Part shown: piece after piece, positions 11,601 through 23,800 of the stretch
Layout of the letters: every line of letters begins with the position of its first letter
How positions within the stretch are numbered: position 1 is the first letter of the stretch
Assembly (NCBI GenBank): GCA_954871525.1
Contig: OX940868.1
Location: 9,228,056 to 9,292,055 of the forward strand
Reading direction: 5' to 3'
Source of the DNA: Parietaria judaica
Taxonomy: Eukaryota; Streptophyta; Magnoliopsida; Rosales; Urticaceae
DNA length: 64,000 nucleotides
Translations under genes and position numbers: made by a program
The notes under the pieces: generated by a model
Databases searched by the model: none
Seen by the model: the letters and a program-made list of their open reading frames with translations, nothing else
What the model was told of the DNA's origin: nothing

Positions 11601-14600
11601 TGTGAAGTCTGCTTGAAATCAAACAAAAAATAATAAAGTAAAGTTGTAACTATGATATGATAAGCTGCAAGGGCAAAATGGGTATCAATTTGACAAATGT
11701 GCATTTTGCAGTTTTGATGCACACGGGCTATTGCCGTCCCACAGCTTCACCTCCTCCTCCCGCAATACAGGAGCTACAGGCTACTATCCGTGTGCTGCCT
11801 CCACAAGATTGTAAGAAGGAGTCAAACTGCACTTACTTGTGTGTTTATATATATATATATATGTAAAATATCTTAACAAAGATTTCATTGATTAAAGAAG
11901 ATCACGGGGAAAAAACAGAGGGTCGTCTAAGATAAACTGGTCCACAACCGTGTGGGTATATATCTTTTAAAATATGAAGTATAAACCATGCTCTTGTTTA
12001 TTAAATTTATTTATTTTGTTTTCTTCTGATTGGTGCTTTTACCTTCTTCGCAAGTCAAACTTCTTGATTTGCTTGTGCTCTTTTTGAATACTTTGGGACA
12101 CTATTTTAGAAAGCTTTTGACAACCACTCTGTATAAGACCTTAACTAGGAAAGTAACTTTCTAGATCAGGAAAACCTCTCGGTTGGCATTGTCTTCTTCA
12201 TTGCCATGTGGTCGGAGATCTATTTTCTGTTCACGTAGTCGTTAGATCACATAGGCTGCTCTTGCTCTGCTCTTCTTAATAATGTATTGTCTGAAGTTTT
12301 ATGTTTTCTTCATTAGGTTATATATCTACTTTGAGAAACAATGTCCGTTCTCGAGCCTGGGGTGCTGCTATCGGATGCAGCTATCGTATCGAAAGATGCT
12401 GCATTGTAAAGGTTCAAACACTTTGAAGTTCTATATTTTTATTTAATTAATTTGTGGTTGTGCTTTTAAAATTATGATATATGGAGGTGTTTCGGATAAT
12501 GATAAGTAATCTCACTAATCAGGAATCAGGTTACATTTAGCAACTTTTGATTACTGTCACTAATCTCTATAATCTTTATATAAAGGATGCTAGCTAGTTA
12601 TAATTACTCCAATTAACCAACCTTAATCAATATTTACAAACCAGTCCCCAACTTTCTTTATTTTTACAAAGTACGTAGTCTTGATGCCGTTGACTTTGCT
12701 TCTTGCAGAAGAGTGGTGGATCCATTGACCTTGAGCCTTGTCTTACACATATATCTACAGTGGAGCCCACCCTTGCTCCAATTGCGGTTGAGCGGACTAT
12801 GACTACAAGAGCTGCGGCTTCGGTATGGTCTCGCCTCTTCATATATGGATTCTTAGTAAATTTGAAGAGACTACTTTTATGTCCTATTCTCGCTTGCTAC
12901 GATTTTAAGTTGTTATTATGACTTAGTGTCACTTCAGCCGTATATTTAGTTTTTTTAATTAATTTTATTTAGTGGTTTTTAAATGCGTAACTTGTCAATA
13001 CACATTCGCAGAAGCATCTACTTCGTATTCCCTATATTTTGCTCAATGCACTTATTATTTTTTTCCTTATGTTTTTCGTGACTTAGAATGCACTACGGCA
13101 ACAAAAATACGTACGAGAAGTTACAATACAGTACAACCTCTGCAATGAGCCTTGGTAAACAAACCTTAATCTGATCATCTGGTGTTTTTAGCATAATCGT
13201 TACCCTTCATTTCTTCTTTTTTCAACTTGCATTTTTTTCCTACTTTTCTGTACTATATGCGCAAATCTTGCTTCGAGATAGCAATGGCTATTCTGTAAAT
13301 TGGGTACGAAACTGGAGATTGCTGCTTCATATTTTATTATTATTAATTTATGTTTTTATTTATTTAGAGCATTTTGGGTAGTTTGTAATCAATAGGGATT
13401 AGGGGTTTAATCCCTAAGTTCGGAGCCTAGGACTTGCCGTCTTTGTTTTTTTTATGCTTCGTCTTGTCTTGCTTAGAGTCATAGGAGAGGGTCCGACCTT
13501 GCTTTTGAAGGAAAGGTCTGGATTTGTATATCGTTATTTCCATCGAATAAATCATATGGGATTGATCATCCCGGTGAAAGAATTGGCCAATTTTTCTTGT
13601 GTTGGATTTGTGCTTGATCTCATCATTATGCTCAATATTTTTTTAGTCTGTTCTGTATGAAGAAGATGACAGATACCGTCTCTCAGTCCGGTCTGGAGCT
13701 GTTTTTATATTCACTATATTATTTTTTCAACTGTTTGTAAGTGTACGTTTCTGTTTTGGTTATGATTCATTCGGGTTTCTCTACACCTCAAGACTTGCAT
13801 CCACAAAATTGTTTCGATTATGATTTTTCCTGCTTAGTCATCATGTTCTTGAATGATAGTGGATACCATTATCGTATTTTCGTTCTTTCAAAGTATAGTC
13901 TGAACTTCTTGTCGAATTTTCAGGATTAAGTACAGTATAAGCATAGTTGCTGATAAGGGTCTGAAAAAGCCTCTATACACGAGTGCTCGTTTGAAGAAGG
14001 GAGAAGTATTGTACTTAGAGACACATTCATGCAGGTACGGAAAAATCAGTTACCGACTCACCGGTAATTTCCTTATAAATAAATCCTCAATCCTTATGCT
14101 TCTTGTCTTATGAAGTCATTATTTTCAGGTACGAGCTTTGTTTCACGGGGGAGAAGACGGTAAAAGCGATACAGTCGAATAATAACACACAAGAAGCAGA
14201 AGCGGATAAATTAGGGTCTAAAAACCAGGTTTCACATGTGACAAACGAGAGTGAGAATGTGGCAGTTGACTTATTTAGATGGGCTCGATGTAGGAAGCCA
14301 CTTCCCCAGAAATTAATGCGTTCGGTCGGGATCCCGCTTCCTGTTGAACATGTTGAGGTAATTTTTTTGCACCAGTTTCCCCTTCAGCTTGCAAATTGTA
14401 GCTGTTAGAAAATTGAGGGGCTTCTCTGTATATATCTAAACTGTATTTTCTGCTTACTTTGGTCATGAATTTGGTTGGGACTTTGGTGGGTTTTTTTTTT
14501 TTTTTAATAAGGTTTTGGAGGAGAATCTCGACTGGGAAGATGTGCAGTGGTCGCAAACCGGAGTCTGGATTTCCGGCAAGGAGTACACTCTTGCTCGGGT

Positions 14601-14622
14601 ACATTTTCTTTCGAACAATTAA
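8666..14622 (+). CDS. HDC1: HDC1, Rxt3-domain subunit of plant histone deacetylase complex
   Basis: Eleven coding exons read as 8,666-10,059, 10,273-10,280, 10,784-10,959, 11,217-11,277, 11,712-11,810, 12,317-12,411, 12,709-12,822, 13,087-13,154, 13,924-14,034, 14,129-14,357 and 14,512-14,622. All have GT/AG borders and join in frame to 821 codons. The first ~465 residues are charged and disordered: a Pro-rich stretch near residues 30-50 and a pure Arg-Glu run from about residue 291. Residues ~500-620 form the Rxt3 domain, with the diagnostic motif RGGQLWGTDIYTDDSDLVAV starting at ~528, followed by a Cys-containing segment (GCSYRIERCC). Rxt3 proteins are subunits of Sin3/Rpd3-type deacetylase complexes; Arabidopsis HDC1 links HDA6/HDA19 to histone H1 and affects growth and ABA responses. 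The start MSGAGKRSHEE resembles known HDC1 N-termini. Exon 2 is only 8 nt. The family identification is strong; exact junctions are inferred. Confidence 0.9.
9536..9628 (+). repeat. GAGAGG hexanucleotide repeat inside HDC1 exon 1
   Basis: Tandem GAGAGG units encode an uninterrupted alternation of Glu and Arg (about 30 residues). On the other strand the same bases give long Ser-Leu frames that are shadows. Such RE runs occur in nuclear RNA- and chromatin-associated proteins and are length-variable by replication slippage. Confidence 0.92.
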
Positions 14623-15400
14623 GACTAAAATATGGTTTCGTACTGTCATTAGTTCGGCCTTTTTGTGTATTTATTTATGACTTTTAGGGGGAAATGTGAT
14701 TTGATGTTATTTAATATAAAATACTTCCCTTTCTACTGAATTCCTATTTATCTCGTGAAGCATATTTATTTTATTTATTCCGATCAAATTAAAATAACTG
14801 CGACTTATAATTAAAGAAAAAAACATACAATAGTCATATAAATGTATTTTCTTTTAACATACATTGAGGAATGAGGATGATGCCATATAAATCTCATTGG
14901 TGTAGCGCTTTTAGTTTTATTATTTGTCTCAATTTTATCAACCATTTTTGTTCATAATAATAATTATAACGGATAATAGCGGAATAAGTTTTTTAAGTTT
15001 GGGGTAGCATGTTTTTTAATTAATATTTTTTCAAGGTAAAAGTTCCAAAAAAAATTGATAAATCTGTAAGATCGGTTTTCTTTTCATCCACTTTTTTTTT
15101 CCTTCCCAAAAACGATTTAACTAAAAAGATTTAGATATTCTTTTTATCTTCAAAATCAGAGCTGAACTATACAATTTAGATAAATAATTGAGAAAATCGT
15201 GGCCGAAATATCAATTTATATAAATATTTATTTTTTCCTAATGTTTTTGACACAAAATAGCAAATAATAAACCTCTCAACACAAACGAACAACTGTTTTT
15301 CAGCACGAATTACATATATTGCTACAATGTCTCATTGTTTTTAACATTGATTCTATATCTAGACGACATAAATGAGTCATTTGTTAACCGTGCAATAGTA
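14623..15400. other. HDC1 3' flank and AT-rich intergenic DNA
   Basis: Contains the HDC1 3'-UTR (extent unknown). No other gene was recognised. Confidence 0.6.
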
Positions 15401-15640
15401 CACATGTCTTCGTCTTCGTCGCTTGAGTCTTCAACACTCGGACATTTCATTTGCACTCCAAGAGACAATTCTCGATTGGCATACGTAAAAATCGCTTGAT
15501 TTGCTTGCTCGGTAACATGAATGAATCACTGTTATAACCGAGATTTTTGAATTCGACAATCGAAATTTTTTGTCAACTTCAGTATGATTGTTGTCTGCTC
15601 GGTAATACTTAAACAACGCAACTCGCAACTCACTTCTCGA
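15400..15640 (-). pseudogene. Relic of a CACTA transposase C-terminal (DUF4216-type) segment
   Basis: The minus-strand frame ending near 15,431 reads RVALFKYYRADNNHTEV, which aligns with RVALFKCKWVDNNYVKV in the transposase of the CACTA element at 31,481-42,693. The following residues (VITVIHSCYRASKSSDFYV against YANDSFIMASQANQVFYV) also correspond. Only this short domain piece remains, without element ends or the catalytic region, so it is an old fragment of a related element. The downstream 62-bp tandem repeat starts inside its 5' edge. Confidence 0.65.
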
Positions 15641-15809
15641 ATGTCGAATAAACCGTAATCAAACGAAATTTCTATTATAATCAATCGCAACTCACTTCTC
15701 GAATGTCGAATAAACCGTAATCAAACGAAATTTCTATTATAATCAATCGCAACTCACTTCTCGAATGTCGAATAAACCGTAATCAAACGAAATTTCTATA
15801 ATAATCAAT
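15624..15809. repeat. 62-bp tandem repeat, three copies
   Basis: Three consecutive copies of a 62-bp unit beginning CGCAACTCACTTCTCGAATG. The first two are essentially identical, and the third differs at one position near its end (TATTATAA to TATAATAA). The near-identity indicates recent tandem duplication of part of the CACTA relic. Confidence 0.95.
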
Positions 15810-16614
15810 AGTAACACAACCAGTAGTACATTTTATCTAATCATCACATATTCAACTAATAGTAAATTTCATTATCTAATATACACTAATTTAACCAAAA
15901 TGGAAATTGATTCCTGCCTTTAAATCAAAACTTTTTAAAACCAAAATCATTACCTTATCTATTTGGATTAAAATTCAATCCACCAAAAAATGCCAAAAAT
16001 CAATTGCGAAATTTGATCAAAGAACTAGCATTAGTCTAAAATTTCAATGTTTAACAAAAAACACAAAAGTGATTTTAGATTTTTGTACAACAAGATTCTT
16101 GATTTTTTTTTTCTTTCTAAAAATAAAAACAAGATTTTTAGTCAAATTAGTCTTTTTATCATAAATATATTTATTTTACTAAACTTAAATCAGCTTTTAT
16201 TACAAACAACAATGGTCAGTTATAAACAATTTACCAATCTATTTTAGTCTTTTATAAAAAAAATATTTTACCAATCTATTTTAATTTTTCATAAACAATT
16301 TACCAAACACTTTTCAGTTAAAAAAAAAAACTATTTTTTTTTTCAAAAATAAAACATAAGAGCATTTTTTTTAAAACAAAGCTGAACTAAACAGTGCAAT
16401 AGCTTCATTTTGTTCTCCTTGGAAAAGATAGTCAAATCGAAATCAACTTTCTTAAACATACTGGAACATATCAGACTTCTTTTACTACTTTAATTTCTTT
16501 TATAATTGAATGTTCATAATTGTTGTTGGTGGGCACTATGAATCTGTAATGGTGGAGTGGTGATCTTTTAACATAACATTTATACAATTAATATGAATCT
16601 CTATGTGTATTCTA
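15810..16614. other. AT-rich DNA downstream of the receptor kinase
   Basis: Strongly A/T-rich. It includes the 3' flank of the minus-strand kinase gene. No gene or element ends were recognised. Confidence 0.6.
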
Positions 16615-19600
16615 TCAACTTCTCTGAGGATTAAATGATTTAATCAGACTGATCTCCATAGAGTTGTGGTCGGATGCTTGAGCCGCCGCCCCCGCCGCCG
16701 ACCATGCTCTTGTTGCGTCATAAGTAGCTCCCGAACTACATTTTGCAACATTGTTTTCTTGCGGATAAAGGCAAGGCTTTGGAGGCATTTCGAGGTCTTC
16801 GACTTCTCCTTCGAGCATCTTTCTCACTGTGCCCATCGAAGGTCGATTGCCGGGCTTCAATTGTATGCACCACAGCGCTACGATCAACATCTTCTCTATC
16901 GTCTTTTGTTCGTTCTTTCTGACGCCTTGGATTGAGCTGACCGCCTTTCCTTTGCTGAACTGTTCGTGAATCCAAATGGGGAAATATGTCCCGTCGGAAT
17001 TCTCCGATCCCACGATTGTGTTTCTTCTTCGGTTCGCCATTTCCATCAGTAACATTCCGAAGCTGTACACATCAGCTTTGTGGGAGACGCCCCCGATGTT
17101 CTTGTAAAACAGCTCGGGAGCAATGTACCTGTTAAATATCATCTTCTTTAAATAATTTCTTCCTAGTGATCTTAATAAATATTTTATTATTTTCTTAAGA
17201 GTGTTGTGGTTAACTGTACCCGATGGTCCCTCTCACTGCCGTCATAGACACCGCACTGTTCTCTAGCGGGCAGAGCCTTGCCAGCCCGAAATCGGAGATC
17301 TTAGCCGCAAAATTGTCGTCCAAAAGGATGTTGTGGGGTTTGATGTCGAAATGTAGGATTTGCATTTCGCATCCACTATGAAGATACTCGATCCCGCGCG
17401 CGATTCCTACCGCGATCTCAAATATTTTCTCACAGCTCAATGAGACAATCTCTTCCCCGGAGAAGAGGAGCTTGTCTAGAGATCCGTTGGACATGAAATC
17501 GAAGATGAGAGCGCGCTTCGAGCCCTCCACGCAATACCCGACGAGCCGAGCGACGTTGACGTGATGGATCCTTCCAATGGTAGCGATTTCGTTAACAAAG
17601 TCTTGCCAGTTGGGAGGGCCTTTTGATTTACCCAAGATCTTGATTGCGACGAGGTGGCCGCTACGAAGTTTTCCTTTGAAGACGGTGCCGAAACCACCCT
17701 CTCCTAGTTTATGGCTAAAGCCTTCACTCATCTTTCTTATGTCCGAGTAGGAGTAGCTTATTGGAGCCAGGTCGTTGTGAGTCTGCAGGAACTTTTCGAT
17801 GTCCTCGTAGATTGATAAATGCCGTCTTCTCCATTTATATATTAATAAGCCAACGACGAATACAATTCCAGCCACCACTCTTTGTGTTAGTACTCCCACT
17901 GCAGAGAAAAAATGTGTTGGGATTACTATAAACTTGACCGTAAACTACTATTTGCGTTGACCCGTTGTATTAACGATTCGGTTAATATATAGTGTTCTTG
18001 TTAGAGTGCAAAATTAAAAAATGCACAAGATATTAAGATAAAGCCATAATCCCAAATCATGAAACATAAATGGCTGAAAATGCCAAGAATTGTAATGGTT
18101 CTTACTAGTGATGTTTGTAGATGATCTAAGAGATATTATAATGGTTCGGGTTGACTTTTTAAGGCCTGTGTATAGGTTGACTTCTTTTGCTAGGCACGGG
18201 TTGACTCTCTTTTTTTTTTTTTGCCGAACCCGGATCGCCCTCATGGGTCAAGTCGTTTGGTTCTCGTTAGGGTAAATTTTTTAGTTTTCCAAAAACACAC
18301 TGAGCAACAACCATAGGGATTTTTATTGTCCATGTTTCCTTCAATATTCAAAACCGATTCCATCGAATCTGCGCTTGAATCAGTCAGAAAACATAAGATT
18401 GAACTCAATTCTTATCAACTTATGCTGAATCTAATGAGGAACCATGGCTGGATGAAGTACATTGAAGCATATTTAACCAAAATAAAATAGCCAACATTCT
18501 AATAAAGTTAGAAAAACCATTTCCATACATGCATGCAAGTGGTTTTCTCAGACTAATAATAAAGCTCTGACCTGTGTACTTGTATCTTCCTTCCAGGATA
18601 AAGTAAACTACAAGAAAAATTAAACCCACATAGAGTTGAGCAAACAGAAACATACACAAAACATAAAACATAGTACCAATTGGAAGAAGTCTGCATGACA
18701 TAGTAGAAAGTAGAAACTTACACAAAACATAGTATACAAATTGGAAGAAGTCTGCATTGCAAAAAAAAAAAAAAAAATCTTAAAAATTATTTGAAAAATT
18801 AAGTACTAGACAATGATTGAGTTGTACTTACAGCATTCCAAAGATAATTTAAAGTTGTCCCGGGAGCACATATATCGGCAGGCAATCTTGTTTAGGCTAC
18901 TATCTGTAAAATAGCATTCATAATATCTACCTTTATCAAATTTTAGATACCACGAAAGCTCGAATCCATGTGTTATCGCGGCATAGAAAGCGTGCGAATT
19001 GCGCATCGGTTTAGTCGAAACGAGAGATATCTGCTCTATACAGCAAGACTCGTCCAAATCGGACGAACTAAAACCATCATCAATCAAGTAGTAGTAGGAA
19101 TACTTCATTCCCGACTTGGCTGAAGAAGAAGATCGAAAGCCGCAAGTGCCTTTGAACGTGCACGGACTTTCAACGTAATTAGAAGAATTTACCGGCTTTT
19201 CGCAGATGAAGAAGATTACCTGCTGCGAAATTTCCCGGATAGTTAGGGTTCGTCCATGGCTCGCACGCAAAAGTACTCGTGTTCTATAAATGTAGTTGTC
19301 CACGAGCGGTGGAGGAGTGTAAGCAGGCACGGTGGAGCAATTTCCCTTACGAATTTCGGGATCCACAACTCGGATCGTGTAGTTATTGTAGTTGATTGCC
19401 TCTACCAAGTACCTTTTCGAAGGCTCCATCCTCTGGCCATCCCTGAGAAAGTAGAGCACGGTGGCGTTGTTCTCGCAGGAGAGGTTAAACCTAGTAAAAT
19501 TAGTTAAAGTTAGTTGATTTTGTTATTATAATCTCTTATATTTTAAATAATTACATGTTGTTAAAAGGTTTGAGGTTTTATAAACTCCAATGCGTAGCAG

Positions 19601-20064
19601 AATTGGTAAATTCATCTTACTTTTTTTCCAAGTTCAAGCCATGGCTTGTATTTAAAATATTAAGTTTTATCAAATAGATGTAAACAGTATTTTTAGTTTG
19701 GATTTATATAAATGTAAAAGACATTCAAATAGATCCTGCTGGTATAAATTCTTCGCCCTAAAGTTCGAAAAATTGTTGGGCCGGCCTTGTATTCATCAAT
19801 TTAATAATACGAAAGGATTACTCCTTTTCGATTTTTGACCATCTTGTGCTCTTTTTCTTCCTCAACATACCTCAGATCACCGCAATGGGGAGGGTCATCA
19901 TGGAGCCTGAAAGGAGAGCTTATGTTGCGGATTTCTCCGCACGACGAAGTGCAGGGGCGGTCGTCGGCTGCTGCGGCGCAAACGACCAACGCAAAGAGAC
20001 TAATCACGCTGATGAATCGGCCCACCGGATAGCTAAATACGTCTCTAATAATGCTTTCTTCCAT
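16615..20064 (-). CDS. LRK10L-type receptor-like serine/threonine kinase
   Basis: Four exons on the minus strand: 20,064-19,871, 19,490-18,832, 17,898-17,220 and 17,128-16,615. All have GT/AG borders and join in frame to 681 codons. The N-terminus is a signal peptide (hydrophobic [14 protein letters not shown]), followed by a GUB_WAK-type extracellular domain ([26 protein letters not shown]) and a Cys-rich WAK-associated segment to ~284. A transmembrane helix lies at ~286-305 ([14 protein letters not shown]), then KWRRRHLS. The kinase domain from ~345 has G-loop GEGGFGTV, Lys371 in VAIKIL, Glu388, HFDIKPHN at ~467 and DFG at ~487. The HFD in place of HRD makes it a non-RD kinase, as is usual for the LRK10L/PR5K group linked to defence. 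The intron between exons 2 and 3 is 933 bp and may hold an alternative exon. Substrate and ligand are unknown. A copia element sits about 330 bp upstream. Confidence 0.88.
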
Positions 20065-20397
20065 TTGGTTAATGAATGAGAGTTTAGTGGTGATATATGT
20101 GCCACTCTAAAGAAAAACAGTCACTCTCACTCATCTATATTATAATTCAGTCAACATGAGTTTTTATTTCCAGCATCATTGATTGAATGAGTCAATAATA
20201 TGAGTTATTGTTTCTTGTGCAAATTTCACTATCATGGCATTATCATCATACCCTCACAAATACTTCCTAAATAACACCGGAGATGTTAAAAGTCAACAAA
20301 GAACAACAAGAGTTTTTTAGAGCAGTGTTTTTTGACAAAATAGTCTTTCTTTGGATAATGAACTAAGAGTCAACTAAGGACGAAACTACAAAGTCCT
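20065..20397 (-). other. Upstream region of the receptor kinase
   Basis: Contains the presumed promoter of the minus-strand kinase gene, cut short by the copia insertion at 20,398. No confident TATA box assigned. Confidence 0.45.
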
Positions 20398-20750
20398 TGT
20401 GAACAATCGTAAGCAATGACGTTATTAATCATTCACTTGCTCTTGTCCACAATCATCCACTTGCTCTTATCCACTTAGTTTTTATTAATTTTTATTTCAA
20501 GCTCAAGCTTCTTAGGGCTGATTTAGTAATTTTCACATGTGAATGTTTGCTATATAAAGAGCATGTGGTTGCACTTCATATTCACTCCACTCCAGCTTTG
20601 GAATTCGATCAATAAAAGAATCATTCTCTCATTTTACCTCCTTTGTCTTATTTGAGCATGAGTTAGTGTTCAAGTTGTGAGTGGTGAGTGTGTTCCGCAA
20701 TACTATCTCGTCTCGTCTCGGTGTGTTTCGGTAAACAACGGGAACCATCA
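20398..20750 (+). repeat. 5' LTR of the copia element
   Basis: 353 bp, starts TGTGAACAATCG and ends GGGAACCATCA. It contains a TATA box (TATATAAAG, 20,552-20,560) and an AATAAA-type polyadenylation signal near 20,612. It carries one extra CTCGT unit compared with the 3' copy. Confidence 0.95.
20552..20560 (+). promoter_or_regulatory. TATA box in the copia 5' LTR
   Basis: TATATAAAG in the middle of the LTR, also conserved in the 3' LTR; the expected position for the U3 promoter. Confidence 0.75.
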
Positions 20751-20752
20751 TT

Positions 20753-20764
20753 TGGTATCAGAGC
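20753..20764 (+). other. Primer binding site (tRNA-iMet)
   Basis: TGGTATCAGAGC, two bases after the 5' LTR, is the standard plant retrotransposon primer site complementary to the 3' end of initiator tRNA-Met. Confidence 0.9.
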
Positions 20765-20881
20765 GGAGTTATTAGTATTGTCAAGTCTCTTGAAATTATT
20801 AGTATGCTCTGTGGTTACGGTTCTGACCGATCTTTCACATCAGAAACGATTTCTTGAGATTTTACAGTGCGAGTTCCCTTT

Positions 20882-23800
20882 ATGCCGAAGTACATGGAGT
20901 TGTCAAGCAAATCAATCGGAGGACACATGACGCTACATTACCCGATGCTCACGAAGAGCAACTACTCGGTGGGAACGTTGAAGATGCGAGTAAATCTGCA
21001 GGCGCAAGGAGTCTGGGAGGCCGTAGAAGGCGGAGATGTCGAAGCACACAAAGATAGGATGGCTCTCACCGCCATCTATCAGGGAGTTCCGGAAGATGTC
21101 CTTCTCATGATCGGTGAGAAGGATTCCGCAAAGAAGGCGTGGGAGACGTTGCGGACGATGCACATGGGCGCAGAACGCGTCAGAGAAGCCAAGGTTCAAA
21201 CCTTGAAGAGCGAGTTCTAGGTTATCCGTATGAGAGACGGTGAATCCGTGGACGAGTTCGCTATGAAGCTTTCATCTCTTGCAACGGGTATCCGCTCACT
21301 AGGCGAACCGGTGGACGAGACCACCGTGGTCAAGAAATTCTTGAGATCTGTAACTCACTGATACATGCAGATCGTGGCGTCGATCGAGCAATTCGGCGAC
21401 CTCAAGACTATCTCAGTCGGGAAGGTTGTCGGTCGTCTTAAAGTCCACGAAGAGAGGCTTCGGGGCTATGGCGACAAAGACAAGGAGAAACACCTCCTGC
21501 TCACGCATGAAGAATGGAAGGATAAGAAAAAGTGGAACCAGCAGGAAGGTTCTTCTTCAAGCTCGTCAAGTCGCAACGGATACGGCAGCGAGAGCCGTGG
21601 ACGTGGCAGAGGCCGAGGTCGAGGACGTGGTCCCGACCAGCGCGGTCGAGGCAGTAGCACTCCCCACCAAGACGGCGCCACCCGCAAGGATAAGAGCACA
21701 ATGAAGTGCTATAATTTTCAAAAGTATGGTTACTACGCAAATGAGTGTCATACTAAGAACCGCGACGAACAAGCAAATATGGTGAGATTCGATGACGACG
21801 AACACGCACTTATGTTCGCCGAGGAGATGGTGGATTTAAGTAGCGACGAGCACGTCGACAAGGATGTGGTCGGCCTGACTCACGTTGAGCAAGTGATCAA
21901 CCTGCCACGACGAGACTACCAGGAAGTGGTCGATGAGATACACGTCGAGCAGGAGCGCGTCGACGTAGTACTTGACGACCAGGTATCTAGCGAGGAGGTA
22001 CCTGACGACCAAGTACTGAGCCGAGTGGACGAGCTGATGATGGCGGAGAAGCACAGATCGACCAGGAAGAATGAAGAGCAAACAAGAAAGGTGATGCTCA
22101 ATGAAGACAAGGTTGTCGCCAACCTACTCGAAGATGGCGAAGAGAAGGTCTACACCGACATTTGGTATTTAGACAACGGAGCCAGCAACAACATGACGGG
22201 TCATCGAGCCAAATTTGAAGAGCTCGACGAGAATATCGCAGGAAACGTGAAGTTCGGCGATGGTTCCATCATCGACATCAAGGGCAGAGGGTCCATCCGT
22301 TCAAGTGCAAGAATGGGGACCAGCGCCTGTTGACCGAAGTCTACTACATACCAAAGCTGAAGAGTAACATCACAGATGACGGAGATCGGTCACACACTGA
22401 TCCTATCCGGAGTGTTCCTAAAGATGTGGAACAGCGACGGCGCCCTATTGATGAAGGTGAAGAGATCACCGAGTCGGTTGTACAAGATCAACATGGTGGT
22501 AGGCGACAAGGAGATGGCCTTTGGGCACGTGAATTTTCAGGCGCTCAAGATGATAGGCGACAAGGAGATGGCCTTTAGGGTACCGAAGATTGAACACCCC
22601 AACTAGCTATTCGAATGCTGCATGATCGCAAAACAGGCAAAAGTGCCATTTCCGATCAAGGCCAAGTTCGGAGCAGAGCGACCCCTCTAAATGGTGCACG
22701 CTAACTTGTGTGGTCCAATCACCCCAGCTGGTAACAAGTACTTTTTTTTTTACTTGTTGATGATTACAGCCGGTGGATGTGAGCTTATACGCTCAAAGAG
22801 AAGAGTGGAGCCCTTGAAATCTTCAAGAAGTTCAAGAGGCTTGTGGAGAACCAATTAGGACATAGACTGAAGGCCTTGTGAACCGATCGAGGTGGAAAGT
22901 TCACGTCCCAGCAGTTCGGAGAGTTCTACGATGAAGAGGGAGCCGAATGCCACCTCACTGCACCGTACACGCCCCAACAGAACGGCGTGGTGGAGAGACG
23001 TAATTGGACCGTCATGGACACTGCAAGGAGTTTGCTGAAGAGCATGCAAGTACCGGCGAGATTCTGGGGAGAAGCAGTACGACATGCAGTCTACTTGCTT
23101 AACCGTCCACCGACGACAGCGCTAGGCGAGCGCACCCCATACCAAGCTTGGAAAGGGAAGAAACCTCATCTGGAGCATTTGAAGGTGTTTGGATGCAGCG
23201 CACATGTGATGATTGTGGGCCCAAACCTAAAAAAGCTTGATGATCAGAGTCAACCGATGGTGTACCTTGGCGCCGAAGAAAGGGAGCAAGGCACACAGGA
23301 TTTACGACCCCCGATGTAGCAAATTGCATGTGAGCAGAGACGGCGTGTTCTAAGAGAAGAAAATGTGGGACTGGCGAGATGAGAACGGAGAGCCCGAACA
23401 GAACTCGGTGGAGTTCATACTCGAAGAGGAAGAGGCGGTCGAGCATGAAGAGGGAGATAGTCCGTTGCAGGGGCTAGCAACGCCCAGCTAAATGGAAACC
23501 AGTTCGTCTGGAACCAGGTCACCACCAGGATCAGGAATGAGCATCCCGATCCCAAGAAAACTAGTTCGGGAGGAACCATCTCAGGAGACTCGTCAATCAA
23601 ATACGGACCAAGAGGGTTCTGTTCACTATCCGACGTCTACGAAGAAGCGCGAGAGCTCGATTTGAGCCCAGAAGAGCTCTTGCTAGTGAACGCTGAGGAA
23701 CCAACCAACTATCGCGAGGCAGCCACCGAGAAGGAATGGAAAAAAGTGATGAACAGAGAGTTAGAGTCCATTGAGAAGAATCAGACATGGGAACTAGTCA

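Noticed and set aside
15624..15809. CRISPR-like array
   Set aside because: The repeats are contiguous 62-bp tandem units with no variable spacers, in a plant genome.
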